From: UBA5078 sp051252515
GTDB taxonomy: Bacteria; Pseudomonadota; Gammaproteobacteria; Pseudomonadales; Pseudohongiellaceae
NCBI GenBank assembly: GCA_051252515.1
Contig: JBPOFS010000002.1
Coordinates: 558,001 to 622,000, forward strand
Direction: 5' to 3'
DNA: 64,000 nucleotides
Below, in pieces: positions 1 through 8,722 of this stretch. The notes under the pieces were generated by a model. It worked only from the letters and a program-made list of their open reading frames with translations, was not told the DNA's origin and did no database searches. Position numbers and translations under genes: made by a program. How positions within the stretch are numbered: the stretch's first letter is position 1; each line of letters starts with the position of its first letter.

Positions 1-134
1 AGATAGTGCGCAAATTATAGGCGTTCTCGACGAGAAACGCTGAATTGCTTCATAAAATGAGCCAAAGTTGTCCCGATTTATTCCATTTTGGGCTTAGTTG
101 GCTTGGGGGCTGCCTGAAATAGCCGAGATACGGA

Positions 135-1013
135 CTAGTTGCTGCGTACTTTGTCTAAATGCGCGCACATTTGTAAGGCGCCACTCAATACGCGCAAGCT
201 ATGTCGTTGCACTAGGTCTGGTGGGATGAAATAGAGGTGGTCGTTGCTGACAGCCTGCATTTGCGGCCAACGGCGCCAGTCGTCTAGCCATTCTGGGCGA
301 GCGATATCCATGCCGCTCGCAATGATGGTTTCGGGGTCGCGAGCGAGCACTGATTCGATGCTGATTTTAGGGGCTAAGCCTTGGTCAGAAAAAATATTGT
401 GACCGCCACATAAGGTGATGATGTCATTAATTAATTCGTCGCCGCCAACGCTAATGAGTGGCTCGTTCCACACTTGATAAAAGACGGAGACTTCTGAGGC
501 GTCTTCATAACGGCTCTGCAAGGTGTCTAATTGCTCGTTGAAGTAGCGTGAAGCGGCATCGCTAGTGCTTTGTGTACCAGCCAGTTGGCCAAAATTTTCA
601 ATTTGATGAGCGATACTAGTCAAAGTCCGTGGTTCAGCGATATAGACATTAAATCCTAGGTCTATCAGTCGCTGGACCGCTGCTTGTGGGTTGCCGCTCT
701 GCCACGCCACGATGAGGTCTGGACCAAACGCTACGATAGCCTCCATGTCCAATAGGTTGTAGCGTCCCACGACTGGGATTCCCTGCGCTTGTGGCGGGTA
801 GTCACTGTATTCGCTTACTCCGACAATACGATTGCCAGCCCCTGCGACAAAGAGGAGCTCGGTGAGCGAAGGGGCGAGGCTGATAATGCGTTGGGCTGGA
901 CCGGTCAAAGTGACTTGTCTGCCGGCATCATCGATTACGGAGATACTTTGGGCTTGGCTATTGCTGCTGTAGCAGCAAAGCGTCAGCGCGATAATCCGCC
1001 ACAGTCCCCGCAT
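135..1013 (-). CDS. btuF: Cobalamin ABC transporter substrate-binding protein (BtuF-like)
   Basis: 292 aa periplasmic vitamin B12-binding protein that would pass corrinoids from the periplasm to a BtuCD permease. Residues 1-22 look like a signal peptide ending in QAQS. The mature part follows the helical-backbone metal receptor pattern, with 'RIISLAPSLTELLFVAGAG' near residue 42 and a GPDLIVAW segment near residue 107. The start codon overlaps the stop of the upstream cobO by one base (TAATG), which suggests translational coupling. It is the last gene of btuB-cobO-btuF. No BtuC or BtuD gene lies in the window. A siderophore or heme binding protein of the same fold is the main alternative, but the context favours B12. 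Confidence 0.87.
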   Translation of the reverse strand: MRGLWRIIALTLCCYSSNSQAQSISVIDDAGRQVTLTGPAQRIISLAPSLTELLFVAGAGNRIVGVSEYSDYPPQAQGIPVVGRYNLLDMEAIVAFGPDLIVAWQSGNPQAAVQRLIDLGFNVYIAEPRTLTSIAHQIENFGQLAGTQSTSDAASRYFNEQLDTLQSRYEDASEVSVFYQVWNEPLISVGGDELINDIITLCGGHNIFSDQGLAPKISIESVLARDPETIIASGMDIARPEWLDDWRRWPQMQAVSNDHLYFIPPDLVQRHSLRVLSGALQMCAHLDKVRSN

Positions 1014-1621
1014 TAGTAATCGATTCCTTTCTGTACGCGAATTCCATTGTTGAAAGCGTGTTTTATGTCTTGAACTTCACTGACGGTGTCTGCCAAGTCG
1101 ATTAACGCCTCATTGGCATTGCGGCCTGTCACGATGACATGTTGATGGGCAGGACGACCGCGTAAGCCCGACAGCACCTCTTGCGCATCAAGATAGCCGT
1201 AGGTCAGCATATAGGTGATTTCATCGAGTAAAACCACGTCGACATCAGGGTTCTTCAATAAGGCTGCTGCGTGCTCCCATGTGGCTTTCGCGGCTAGAAT
1301 GTCGCCTTCACGGTCTTGAGTTTCCCAGGTAAAGCCTGTGTTCATTACATGGAATTCCACCAAGGGGTGTGATGCGAACAACAGCTGTTCTCCGCATTCC
1401 CATTGCCCCTTGATGAATTGAACGACTCCGCAACGTAATCCGTGGCCCACACTGCGCGCGAGCATCCCAAAGGCAGAAGAGCTCTTGCCTTTGCCGTTGC
1501 CGGTTAGCACGACCATCAAGCCTTTATCGATGTCGGCCGCGGCGATGCGTTCGTCGACATGCGCTTTCTTGCGTTGCATGGCGCGTTTGTGCCGTTGATT
1601 ACGTTCTGTGTCGTTCTCCAT
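1013..1621 (-). CDS. cobO: Cob(I)yrinic acid a,c-diamide adenosyltransferase
   Basis: 202 aa, the usual length of CobA/CobO/BtuR. The enzyme transfers the 5'-deoxyadenosyl group of ATP to Co(I) corrinoids, the last activation step in B12 salvage or synthesis. A P-loop 'TGNGKGKSSSAFG' lies at residues 40-52 and a Walker-B-like 'VVLLDEITYM' near residue 130. It sits 18 nt after btuB and overlaps btuF by one base, so the three genes form one operon under the riboswitch upstream of btuB. Salvage is more likely than complete synthesis, because no other cob genes are visible. Confidence 0.93.
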   Translation of the reverse strand: MENDTERNQRHKRAMQRKKAHVDERIAAADIDKGLMVVLTGNGKGKSSSAFGMLARSVGHGLRCGVVQFIKGQWECGEQLLFASHPLVEFHVMNTGFTWETQDREGDILAAKATWEHAAALLKNPDVDVVLLDEITYMLTYGYLDAQEVLSGLRGRPAHQHVIVTGRNANEALIDLADTVSEVQDIKHAFNNGIRVQKGIDY

Positions 1622-1639
1622 ACTAGCCTCTTATATGAA

Positions 1640-3511
1640 TTAGAAGTTTACTCTAAAGCCTACATGAGCGACGCGCCCAGTAGCGTTGTAACCAAGAATT
1701 TCTTCGTTGTCTTGGTCGAACACGTTCTCTAGGCGTGCAAACAACTGTACTGATTCATTCAGTTTGAAGCTAGAGGTCAGGTCGAACACTTCAATAGCGT
1801 CTAACGATACAGGTACGCCACCTAGAGCGTCTTCTGTGTCCGCTGAACGGCGATAGTAGGCCGACACTAAGGTGCGCTCATCACTGCTATTCCAGGCAAG
1901 GCTCAAGTTAGCGAGGTTGCGAGGGCGCAATTGGCGCTGGCTGCCATTAGGGCGCTCAGTTTCGTTATAAGTGTAATTGGCCTGTAGATTCAACTGTGCA
2001 TGCAATGGAATGCTCGCTGATAGCTCAACACCGTTGGAGCGGCTTTCACCGATATCTTGCAAGTAACCACTGTAAGTTGATAGATCGTAGTAGATAGCAT
2101 CTTCTATTCGTTGATCGAAATAGACTACTTCGAAGTGCGAATTAGATTGCGTGAACAGCTCGACTGCGAACTCGTGACCTTTGCTGGTCTCTTCGTTCAA
2201 GCTAGTAGTAGAGGCAGGTGCATAGGCAAACGGGCCTTTGTTGTAACCAACCTCATAAGGGCTTGGTGCACGGAAACCAGTGCCATAGGCGCCACGCAGT
2301 TTCATTGTGTGGCCACCGGCCAAATCAATAAGTTTCGCCGCACTGACACGGTAACTATTGTGGTTGCCGAAATCGTCATTGTCGTCATGACGAATGCCAG
2401 CCGTTAGAAACACATCGTCTGAGAACGTGCTCAAATATTCAGCGTAATAACCTGTTTGTTCACGGCTTTCGTCGTTGTTCTCTTCTTTTTCAAAATCGAT
2501 ACCGTACACCAGCTGATAATTTTCAGCCGCCGTGAACTGGCCTATGTATTCGACACGCTGTAGCTCGCCTTCAGAGGCAAAGCCTGATTGTCCAAGCGTA
2601 AAGTATTCGCGATCGGTTTGCGTGTTCGACCAAGCAATGCCGTGACTGCCGTAATCAGTTGATAGGTTGGCTGACAAGCGCACGGCTTGTTGGTCATAGG
2701 TGGCGTTGCACTGGTGTACGGTCGCGAAGGTTGCTGAATCGAAGCAAGCGTCATATTCGCTATCACCGGTCACATCATGAACCACTGCGTTAAAGCGCAG
2801 TGTGTCTGAGGCATTAACACCAACACGTGCGTGCAATGTTGTATTCTCATAGCCGTCTTTGTCGGCGAGTACAGCGTCCGCTTGGCGTGCATTGAAGCCG
2901 TCGGTGTTGAAGTCAGTCCCTGATACGAAGAAGTCCCCACGCTCATTGCCACCGCTAACCTTGACGCCTACTTGACGAGTACCGAACTTGCCAGCTGATG
3001 CCTCGACCTGTGACTCTATGTCCCCAGTATTCTTCTCTGTAGTGATGTTTACAACACCACCGGCATCAGCGCCGTAATGCAAACCTTGTGGACCGCGCAA
3101 AATCTCAACACGCTCAATGCCGCTACTGAGTAAATGCTCTAGCTGTGGTTGGACTTGCGTTGAGCTTGGATCTGACAATTTGATGCCGTCTAGCAATGTA
3201 AGAGTGCGGTAGCCCTCTTCTCCACGGATACGCAGATTGCTGACCTGCCCTGCGCCGCCGGCATTAGTCACGCTGATTGAAGGTAGAGTTCGTAGAACAT
3301 CTATTAGCGATGAGCTGCCTTCGTTGAGGATAGCTTGCACGTCAATGACGCTTACTGAAGTGCCGACTTGACGCAGAGGCGTTTCTATTCGGCTGGAAGT
3401 GACGATGACTTCTTCAAGGGCGTTGACGCCTTGAGTGGCGTCCTGAGCGTTGGCGAGCTGAATGCAGGCGCTTAATGAGTACGTTAAAGCTAAAAGAGTA
3501 CGGTGTTGCAT
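1640..3511 (-). CDS. btuB: TonB-dependent vitamin B12 receptor BtuB
   Basis: 623 aa outer-membrane receptor for cobalamin. A signal peptide occupies about residues 1-22 (ends LANAQ), followed by a TonB box 'EEVIVTS' at 33-39, a plug domain to about residue 155 and a 22-strand barrel ending in 'VGFRVNF' with the C-terminal Phe typical of barrel assembly. The length matches E. coli BtuB. The start is supported by TGAGGA about 8 nt upstream. It is the first gene of btuB-cobO-btuF, and the cobalamin riboswitch upstream implies repression when adenosylcobalamin is abundant. Confidence 0.92.
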   Translation of the reverse strand: MQHRTLLALTYSLSACIQLANAQDATQGVNALEEVIVTSSRIETPLRQVGTSVSVIDVQAILNEGSSSLIDVLRTLPSISVTNAGGAGQVSNLRIRGEEGYRTLTLLDGIKLSDPSSTQVQPQLEHLLSSGIERVEILRGPQGLHYGADAGGVVNITTEKNTGDIESQVEASAGKFGTRQVGVKVSGGNERGDFFVSGTDFNTDGFNARQADAVLADKDGYENTTLHARVGVNASDTLRFNAVVHDVTGDSEYDACFDSATFATVHQCNATYDQQAVRLSANLSTDYGSHGIAWSNTQTDREYFTLGQSGFASEGELQRVEYIGQFTAAENYQLVYGIDFEKEENNDESREQTGYYAEYLSTFSDDVFLTAGIRHDDNDDFGNHNSYRVSAAKLIDLAGGHTMKLRGAYGTGFRAPSPYEVGYNKGPFAYAPASTTSLNEETSKGHEFAVELFTQSNSHFEVVYFDQRIEDAIYYDLSTYSGYLQDIGESRSNGVELSASIPLHAQLNLQANYTYNETERPNGSQRQLRPRNLANLSLAWNSSDERTLVSAYYRRSADTEDALGGVPVSLDAIEVFDLTSSFKLNESVQLFARLENVFDQDNEEILGYNATGRVAHVGFRVNF

Positions 3512-3550
3512 ATTGTATCCTCAATGAAAGTGGTTTCATGAGGGAGGGGG

Positions 3551-3609
3551 AGCGGAAGGAGTGCATCGACTTGCGACGATAGTACCGACCACCGATGGAG
3601 CCCTCCGCT
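3551..3609 (-). promoter_or_regulatory. Candidate expression-platform stem of the btuB leader
   Basis: Between the riboswitch aptamer and btuB, the minus-strand RNA contains AGCGGAGGG (from 3609-3601), which can pair over nine positions (one G-U) with CCUUCCGCU (3559-3551). A small AUCG/CGAU hairpin lies in the loop. No U-run follows, so if the stem is the ribosome-side switch it more likely controls translation than termination. The role is inference; only the pairing is seen. Confidence 0.4.
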
Positions 3610-3619
3610 TCATCTTAAG

Positions 3620-3740
3620 GTGAAATCTATTGTTGGGCTGGTATCGGGCTTGGGAGTGTCACTTTGAAAGCGTCACTCCTTACCGTTGCGGGGGCAGCGC
3701 TGGCATTAAACCAGCTTCCCAATTATCCCGGTGCTCTCAC
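3620..3740 (-). promoter_or_regulatory. Cobalamin riboswitch (adenosylcobalamin aptamer)
   Basis: Read on the minus strand, the region contains the hallmark 'GCCAGCGCTGCCCCCGCAAC' followed by GGTAA, preceded by GGGAAGCTGG and followed by a B12-box-like 'AAGCCCGATACCAGCCC' (3651-3635). A closing P1 helix can form between GUGAGA (3740-3735) and UUUCAC (3625-3620). It lies about 110 nt upstream of btuB in the correct orientation, and the operon function agrees. Ligand binding normally shuts off downstream expression. Confidence 0.93.
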
Positions 3741-3892
3741 TTTGTGCGCATACGCCTTTTTATAGTGAGAGCGTGGGGTACCTAACAATTGAATCTGTAT
3801 TGTGAATGCAAACTTTTAACGATTTTGCCACATGCTTACGCCGTTTTTCACAATGCGCGCAGTCTACGCACCCCACTATTTTTAGTCAATTC

Positions 3893-3957
3893 TGACGCTC
3901 ACATTAATGACACTAATGTGTCGTTAATGTGACTGTTTTGTCGTGGGATGAGCGTCA
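3893..3957. promoter_or_regulatory. Nested dyad between btuB and the TonB receptor gene
   Basis: The core at 3900-3931 is a near-perfect palindrome: CACATTAA, T, GACAC, loop TAAT, GTGTC, G, TTAATGTG (14 pairs with one G-U). Outer arms TGACGCTCA (3893-3901) and TGAGCGTCA (3949-3957) are exact 9-bp inverted repeats separated from the core on one side by about 17 nt. It could be an operator for a dimeric regulator serving both divergent genes or an RNA hairpin in the receptor leader. No known consensus was recognised. Confidence 0.5.
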
Positions 3958-4106
3958 GGTGACAGAGCGATGACGGTTTCGTGACGATCGCTGTATTTTT
4001 CCCCAACTCTTAGGTTTCGCAAGAAAACTGTCACATTTAGTCGTTACTGTAAGCGCAGTCAAAGCACACGAAAATAAAATAAAGTTTTCAAGGGGAATTT
4101 CCGAAC

Positions 4107-6644
4107 ATGAAACGAAGCGCCAAAAGTTCACGCTTAACATTGTTAGCATTAGGGGCAGTTCACACTGTTCTATTCAGTAGTATTGCCGGCGCCCAAAGTG
4201 GCACAGCAACTTCGGCGGAAGTCGATACAATCATTGTGACGGGGTCGCGTGCTAGCCTGACTTCGGCACTGGAAAAACAGCGCAATGCGGATCGTGTACT
4301 CTCTGTAGTGGATTCAGACGCCCTTGGTAATTTTCCTGATACGACTGCTGCAGAATCAATGCGTCGTTTGTCGGGGATCTCCGTCGAGAACGATCAAGGC
4401 GAAGGTCGTTATGTTGTAGTGCGTGGTTTTGCGCCTGATTTAAACTCGATATATTTGAACGGCTCTTCTATTGTCGCCCCAGAAGATGGTCGTGCAGTAC
4501 TGCTAGATGGCTTGCCCACAGATTTACTAGATTCTATCGAAGTTTCAAAATCTTTGACGCCCGATCAAGATGCAGATTCTATTGGAGGCCGTGTTGATTT
4601 TCGCACGTTATCCTCACTAGATCTTGATAGCTCAATGCTTCGTTTAAAACTTGATACAGCGTACAACGACTTGGCAGACAGCTCCTCTCCTAAAGGGTCG
4701 TTGACTTGGGCGAGTAAGATGAGCGAGAACGCAGGATTTGTCCTTGGGTTTACTTATGCTCAAAAACATGTGATCTCACAGAATAATGAAACAGGGTACG
4801 GCTGGTCGGTTGCCGATAACGGCAATGAGTATATGGATGACGATTTTGAGCGTCGCTATTATGATCTCGATCGTGAGCGTGTAGGGTTAACGCTAAACTT
4901 CGATTACGCACCGAGCGATGCCACTACATTGTTTGTGCGTACATTATTCAATGAATACACTGATGATGAAGTGCGTTACAAAGGTGAATTCAAAACGGAA
5001 GACCCGCTGGCAATAAACACAGACTCTGCTACTTACGGCACTTTCGATAACGACCAAGAAACACGAGACCGTGTAGAAGTGCGTCAGATCAAAGCTTACT
5101 CGATAGGTGGGGATACAAGTTATAGCAATGGCTGGAATGCTAACTACGAGCTGGCCTATTCGTTTGCAGAAGAAGATGACAGCGACAATGTCGACGTCGC
5201 ATTCCGCAATAAATACCGTTCGGATACTGATGCCGTCGGCATTGTCTCTTGGGCTGACAAATACAAGCCGACGACCACATTGGTCGGTGGTTTTGCGCCG
5301 TTGTCTGATTACGCGCTTGATGGGGTAGAGTTCGAAAAATCTGTTGTGCAGGATAGCGAAGTGTCAATGCATGCAGATTTTGAAAAAGACATGGATGTAT
5401 TTAATATTCCTTCAACCGTCAAATTCGGATTCAAGTACCGTTCACGCGAGAAAGAAGTGGATGCTAATGTGTATGTTGCAGAGCCTGACGTCACGCTAGC
5501 GGATTTCCAAACGATCTCTCCTAATCATGCGTTTGTGGACGATTTCGGGCCCTTCATTGAGCGTGGTGCATCGCGACAGTTAGAACAATACTTTGCGACG
5601 TCTGAGTTAGATGAGGAAGGCTCTATTGCTGGTGACTTTGTCACGAATGAAGACATTCTCGCGCTATACGGAATGGCCTCAATGGATTATACCGACAATC
5701 TGCGTGTTGTAGCGGGTCTGCGTATTGAGCAAACGGATGTGAAGTCACAAGCACAGCAATTAGTGAATGATGTTTGGACCCCTGTAAGTCCTTCCAAGGA
5801 TTACACGTTCTTCGCCCCTAGTGTCAATATCAAATACTCAGCGACAGACAAGATCGTCTACCGTGCGGGATACTCTCGTTCGCTAGCGCGTCCAGGTTTT
5901 ACTGAGTTCGCCCCCAATGCAACGATTAATTCTCTAGGCGATGAGCGCAGCATTGAGTACGGTAATTTCGATCTTGAGCATTACGAGTCTGATAACTTGG
6001 ATTTAACAGCGGAATATTATGCTGATGAATTCTCGTATATCAGTTTAGGAATGTTCTATAAGCGTATCGATAACGCGATTTACCAAGTGGCTAGTAATAA
6101 CCAAGTTATTAATGGCGTGTTATACAACGATGGTATCGTCACTTACGAGAACATGGATACGTCCACTATTCTTGGTTATGAGTTTAATGCACAGCGCCAG
6201 TTCAATTTCTTACCGGGTGCGTTAGCGAATACTTATGTGAACCTGAACTTCACTTATAATGACGCTGAATCAGAGTTGCCTACAGGTCAAACGGTTCCGT
6301 TCCGGAAGATGGCGAAGAAAGTCGCCAATTTTATGCTCGGTTATCAGGATGCGAAGTGGGATGTGCGTTTAGCGGCTAACTACCGTGACGACTATTTGGA
6401 TTCATTGTTTGACGGTGATGCCGCCGAGACTGGTTTGACGAATGATCAGATTCGCTACACAGACTCGCACCTGCAGTGGGACTTCACTGCGAAGTACAAT
6501 ATGACTGATGACCTTGTCATAAACTTTGAAGTGATCAATATGAACGATGAGCCTGAGTATTACTACTGGGGCAATCCTGGCCGCTTATCGCAGTATGATG
6601 AGTTTGGGACAACCTTTGCGGTTGGTGTGCGCTACTCATTGTAG
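4107..6644 (+). CDS. TonB-dependent receptor (TIGR01782-type)
   Basis: 845 aa outer-membrane active transporter. A signal peptide ends near residue 30 (SSIAGAQS), a TonB box 'DTIIVTGSRAS' lies at 40-50, and the plug region carries 'VVVRGFAPDLNSIYLNG' and 'SIGGRVDFRT' as in the large proteobacterial receptor group found in Caulobacter and Xanthomonas. That group is often tied to carbohydrate or phosphorus-containing substrates, but no partner gene here names the ligand. AAGGGG lies upstream of the ATG with a long spacer. The gene is divergent from btuB, monocistronic and closed by a strong terminator. It is unrelated to BtuB beyond the common fold. Confidence 0.88.
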   Translation: MKRSAKSSRLTLLALGAVHTVLFSSIAGAQSGTATSAEVDTIIVTGSRASLTSALEKQRNADRVLSVVDSDALGNFPDTTAAESMRRLSGISVENDQGEGRYVVVRGFAPDLNSIYLNGSSIVAPEDGRAVLLDGLPTDLLDSIEVSKSLTPDQDADSIGGRVDFRTLSSLDLDSSMLRLKLDTAYNDLADSSSPKGSLTWASKMSENAGFVLGFTYAQKHVISQNNETGYGWSVADNGNEYMDDDFERRYYDLDRERVGLTLNFDYAPSDATTLFVRTLFNEYTDDEVRYKGEFKTEDPLAINTDSATYGTFDNDQETRDRVEVRQIKAYSIGGDTSYSNGWNANYELAYSFAEEDDSDNVDVAFRNKYRSDTDAVGIVSWADKYKPTTTLVGGFAPLSDYALDGVEFEKSVVQDSEVSMHADFEKDMDVFNIPSTVKFGFKYRSREKEVDANVYVAEPDVTLADFQTISPNHAFVDDFGPFIERGASRQLEQYFATSELDEEGSIAGDFVTNEDILALYGMASMDYTDNLRVVAGLRIEQTDVKSQAQQLVNDVWTPVSPSKDYTFFAPSVNIKYSATDKIVYRAGYSRSLARPGFTEFAPNATINSLGDERSIEYGNFDLEHYESDNLDLTAEYYADEFSYISLGMFYKRIDNAIYQVASNNQVINGVLYNDGIVTYENMDTSTILGYEFNAQRQFNFLPGALANTYVNLNFTYNDAESELPTGQTVPFRKMAKKVANFMLGYQDAKWDVRLAANYRDDYLDSLFDGDAAETGLTNDQIRYTDSHLQWDFTAKYNMTDDLVINFEVINMNDEPEYYYWGNPGRLSQYDEFGTTFAVGVRYSL

Positions 6645-6663
6645 AGCATGAACTTGATGGCAC

Positions 6664-6691
6664 AAAAAAGCGGACTTAGGTCCGCTTTTTT
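6664..6691. terminator. Bidirectional rho-independent terminator
   Basis: AAAAAAGCGGA, loop CTTAGG, TCCGCTTTTTT. The GC stem is flanked by an A-run and a T-run, so it can stop transcription from both convergent genes, the TonB receptor and dxs. Confidence 0.92.
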
Positions 6692-6708
6692 GTTGCTGCG
6701 TTTTGAGA

Positions 6709-8610
6709 TTACACCGCTGCAGATTCTATTTTACATTTGGCTAGTTTAGCGCGAATAGACTCGATAACACTGTCTTGATCTAAACCCACAGAGGCTAAAA
6801 GATCGCTCGCCTTGCCGTGTTCAATGAATCTGTCCGGCAAGCCTAAGTTAAGGACGGGAATGCGGTAATCTTGTCGCAATAGGAACTCGTTGACTGCTGA
6901 GCCAGCGCCGCCCATGACTGTATTCTCTTCCAACGTCACTATCAACTGATGACGGGTCGCCATCTCTCCTATCAGTGCTTCATCCAGTGGTTTCACGAAA
7001 CGCATATCCACAACAGTGGCATCTAGGGTTTCAGCTGCGGCCAAGGCGGTGTTCACTAAGCTACCAAAACCCAAAATCGCCACGGTGTGGCCTTTGCGTC
7101 GCACGACCCCTTTACCGATAGGCAGTGCTTGCATCTCTTGACTGATGGTAGTGCCTGGCCCTCTGCCGCGTGGATAGCGCACAGCTGCAGGCCCAATATG
7201 TTGGTAACCGGTATAAAGCATTTGCCGAGTTTCGTTCTCATTGCTCGGAGCCATGATGACCATATTAGGCACGCTGCGTAAAAAGCTAAGGTCGAAACTG
7301 CCGGCATGAGTGGGGCCGTCTTCGCCTACAAGCCCTGCGCGATCAATGGCAAACAACACATCGAGATTCTGAATGGCGACGTCGTGAATGAGCTGGTCGT
7401 AAGCACGTTGCAAAAAGGTAGAATAGATCGCTACAACTGGCTTGAGTCCGTCGCAGGCCATGCCCGCGGCTAGCGTTACCGAGTGTTGTTCTGCAATCGC
7501 CACGTCGTGGAATTGATCAGGGAAACGTTCAGAGAACTCGTCCATTCCCGACCCTGCTCCCATGGCTGGCGTGATCGCGGTGAGTAACGGATTGGTTTCG
7601 GCCATATCGCAAAGCCACTGGCCAAATACGGCTGAGTAGCTTGGTGAGAGGGGCTTGGCGGCCACTGGTTTTTTGTGTTTTGGCTCGACCTTGTTCATGG
7701 CGTGCATGCCAAAAGGGTCGTTTTCCGAGGCGAGATAGCCCTTACCCTTTTGAGTCACAATATGCAGCAGCTGCGGGCCACGTAATTTTTTAATGTTATT
7801 GAGTATCTCAATTAACTCTAAGGTGTCATGACCGTCGACTAATCCGATGTAGTTAAAGCCGATCTCCTCGAATAGTGTCCCTGGAGATACCATGCCTTTC
7901 ATATATTCTTCGGCGCGATGAACGGCTTTTAGGGCAGGGGGGATGCGTGACAGCATTTTTTTGCTGCCGGAGCGAAGGGCGTTATACGGCCCGCTTGCCC
8001 ACATGCGGGCGAAATAGCTCGATAAGCCCCCGACGTTCTTTGAAATCGACATATTATTGTCATTGAGAATCACCAATAAATTATCGTCGATGTCACCTGC
8101 GTGATTCAGGGCCTCAAAGGCCATGCCAGCGGTCATGGCGCCGTCGCCAATAATAGCGACTGTATGGCGATCGATGTTTTGTTTGCGCGCAGCAATCATC
8201 ATTCCAAGTGCGGCGCTGATTGAGGTGCTCGAGTGACCAACGCCAAAGCTGTCGTATTCGCTTTCGCTGCGTAGTGGGAAAGCGGCAAGGCCTCCCTCTT
8301 GTCGCATACTGAGCATACGCTCTCGTCGACCGGTCAGGATTTTGTGCGGATAGGTTTGATGGCCGACATCCCAGACAAGTCTGTCATTGGGAGTGTCGAA
8401 TGCGTAATGCAGAGCAATTGTGAGTTCAACTACGCCAAGCCCAGCCCCGAAATGCCCGCCTGTTTGCCCTACTGAGTACAATAGAAACTGACGCACCTCG
8501 CGCGCAAGAGCCTGTAGTTGCTCAGGGGCCATGGTCCGCAGGTCCGCAGGGCTCTGAACTAAATCGAGCAGCGGTGTATCGGGACGTGTGAGTGGTATTT
8601 CATCAAGCAT
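6709..8610 (-). CDS. dxs: 1-deoxy-D-xylulose-5-phosphate synthase
   Basis: 633 aa, normal length. It condenses pyruvate and glyceraldehyde 3-phosphate to DXP using thiamine diphosphate, the entry step of the MEP isoprenoid pathway and a source for thiamine and pyridoxal. 'GGHFGAGLG' (51-59) and 'DVGHQTYPHK' (81-90) are the N-terminal catalytic motifs. The ThDP/Mg motif is GDGAMTAG (155-162) with NDNNMSIS (183-190). The pyrimidine-binding domain follows, with 'AIAEQHSVTLAAGMA' supplying the catalytic Glu. It is the last gene of xseB-ispA-dxs, a common gammaproteobacterial operon. Confidence 0.97.
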   Translation of the reverse strand: MLDEIPLTRPDTPLLDLVQSPADLRTMAPEQLQALAREVRQFLLYSVGQTGGHFGAGLGVVELTIALHYAFDTPNDRLVWDVGHQTYPHKILTGRRERMLSMRQEGGLAAFPLRSESEYDSFGVGHSSTSISAALGMMIAARKQNIDRHTVAIIGDGAMTAGMAFEALNHAGDIDDNLLVILNDNNMSISKNVGGLSSYFARMWASGPYNALRSGSKKMLSRIPPALKAVHRAEEYMKGMVSPGTLFEEIGFNYIGLVDGHDTLELIEILNNIKKLRGPQLLHIVTQKGKGYLASENDPFGMHAMNKVEPKHKKPVAAKPLSPSYSAVFGQWLCDMAETNPLLTAITPAMGAGSGMDEFSERFPDQFHDVAIAEQHSVTLAAGMACDGLKPVVAIYSTFLQRAYDQLIHDVAIQNLDVLFAIDRAGLVGEDGPTHAGSFDLSFLRSVPNMVIMAPSNENETRQMLYTGYQHIGPAAVRYPRGRGPGTTISQEMQALPIGKGVVRRKGHTVAILGFGSLVNTALAAAETLDATVVDMRFVKPLDEALIGEMATRHQLIVTLEENTVMGGAGSAVNEFLLRQDYRIPVLNLGLPDRFIEHGKASDLLASVGLDQDSVIESIRAKLAKCKIESAAV

Positions 8611-8722
8611 TGGCGCTTCTTACTCTTTGTCTATCGCAACAGGGCGTATTGTGTGAGCGGCCTGTGATTTTTGAATAGCCGCTACGTTAATGGAATGCTC
8701 TTTACCCGTCAATTGAACGCTC

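Noticed and set aside
2111..2407. Plus-strand ORF inside btuB and similar shadow frames elsewhere
   Set aside because: They lie antisense or out of frame within well-supported genes and show no independent evidence.
4030..4054. Pho box upstream of the TonB receptor (CTGTCACATTTAGTCGTTAC)
   Set aside because: Only the first half matches the consensus; the second repeat is poor and no Pho-regulated partner lies in the operon.
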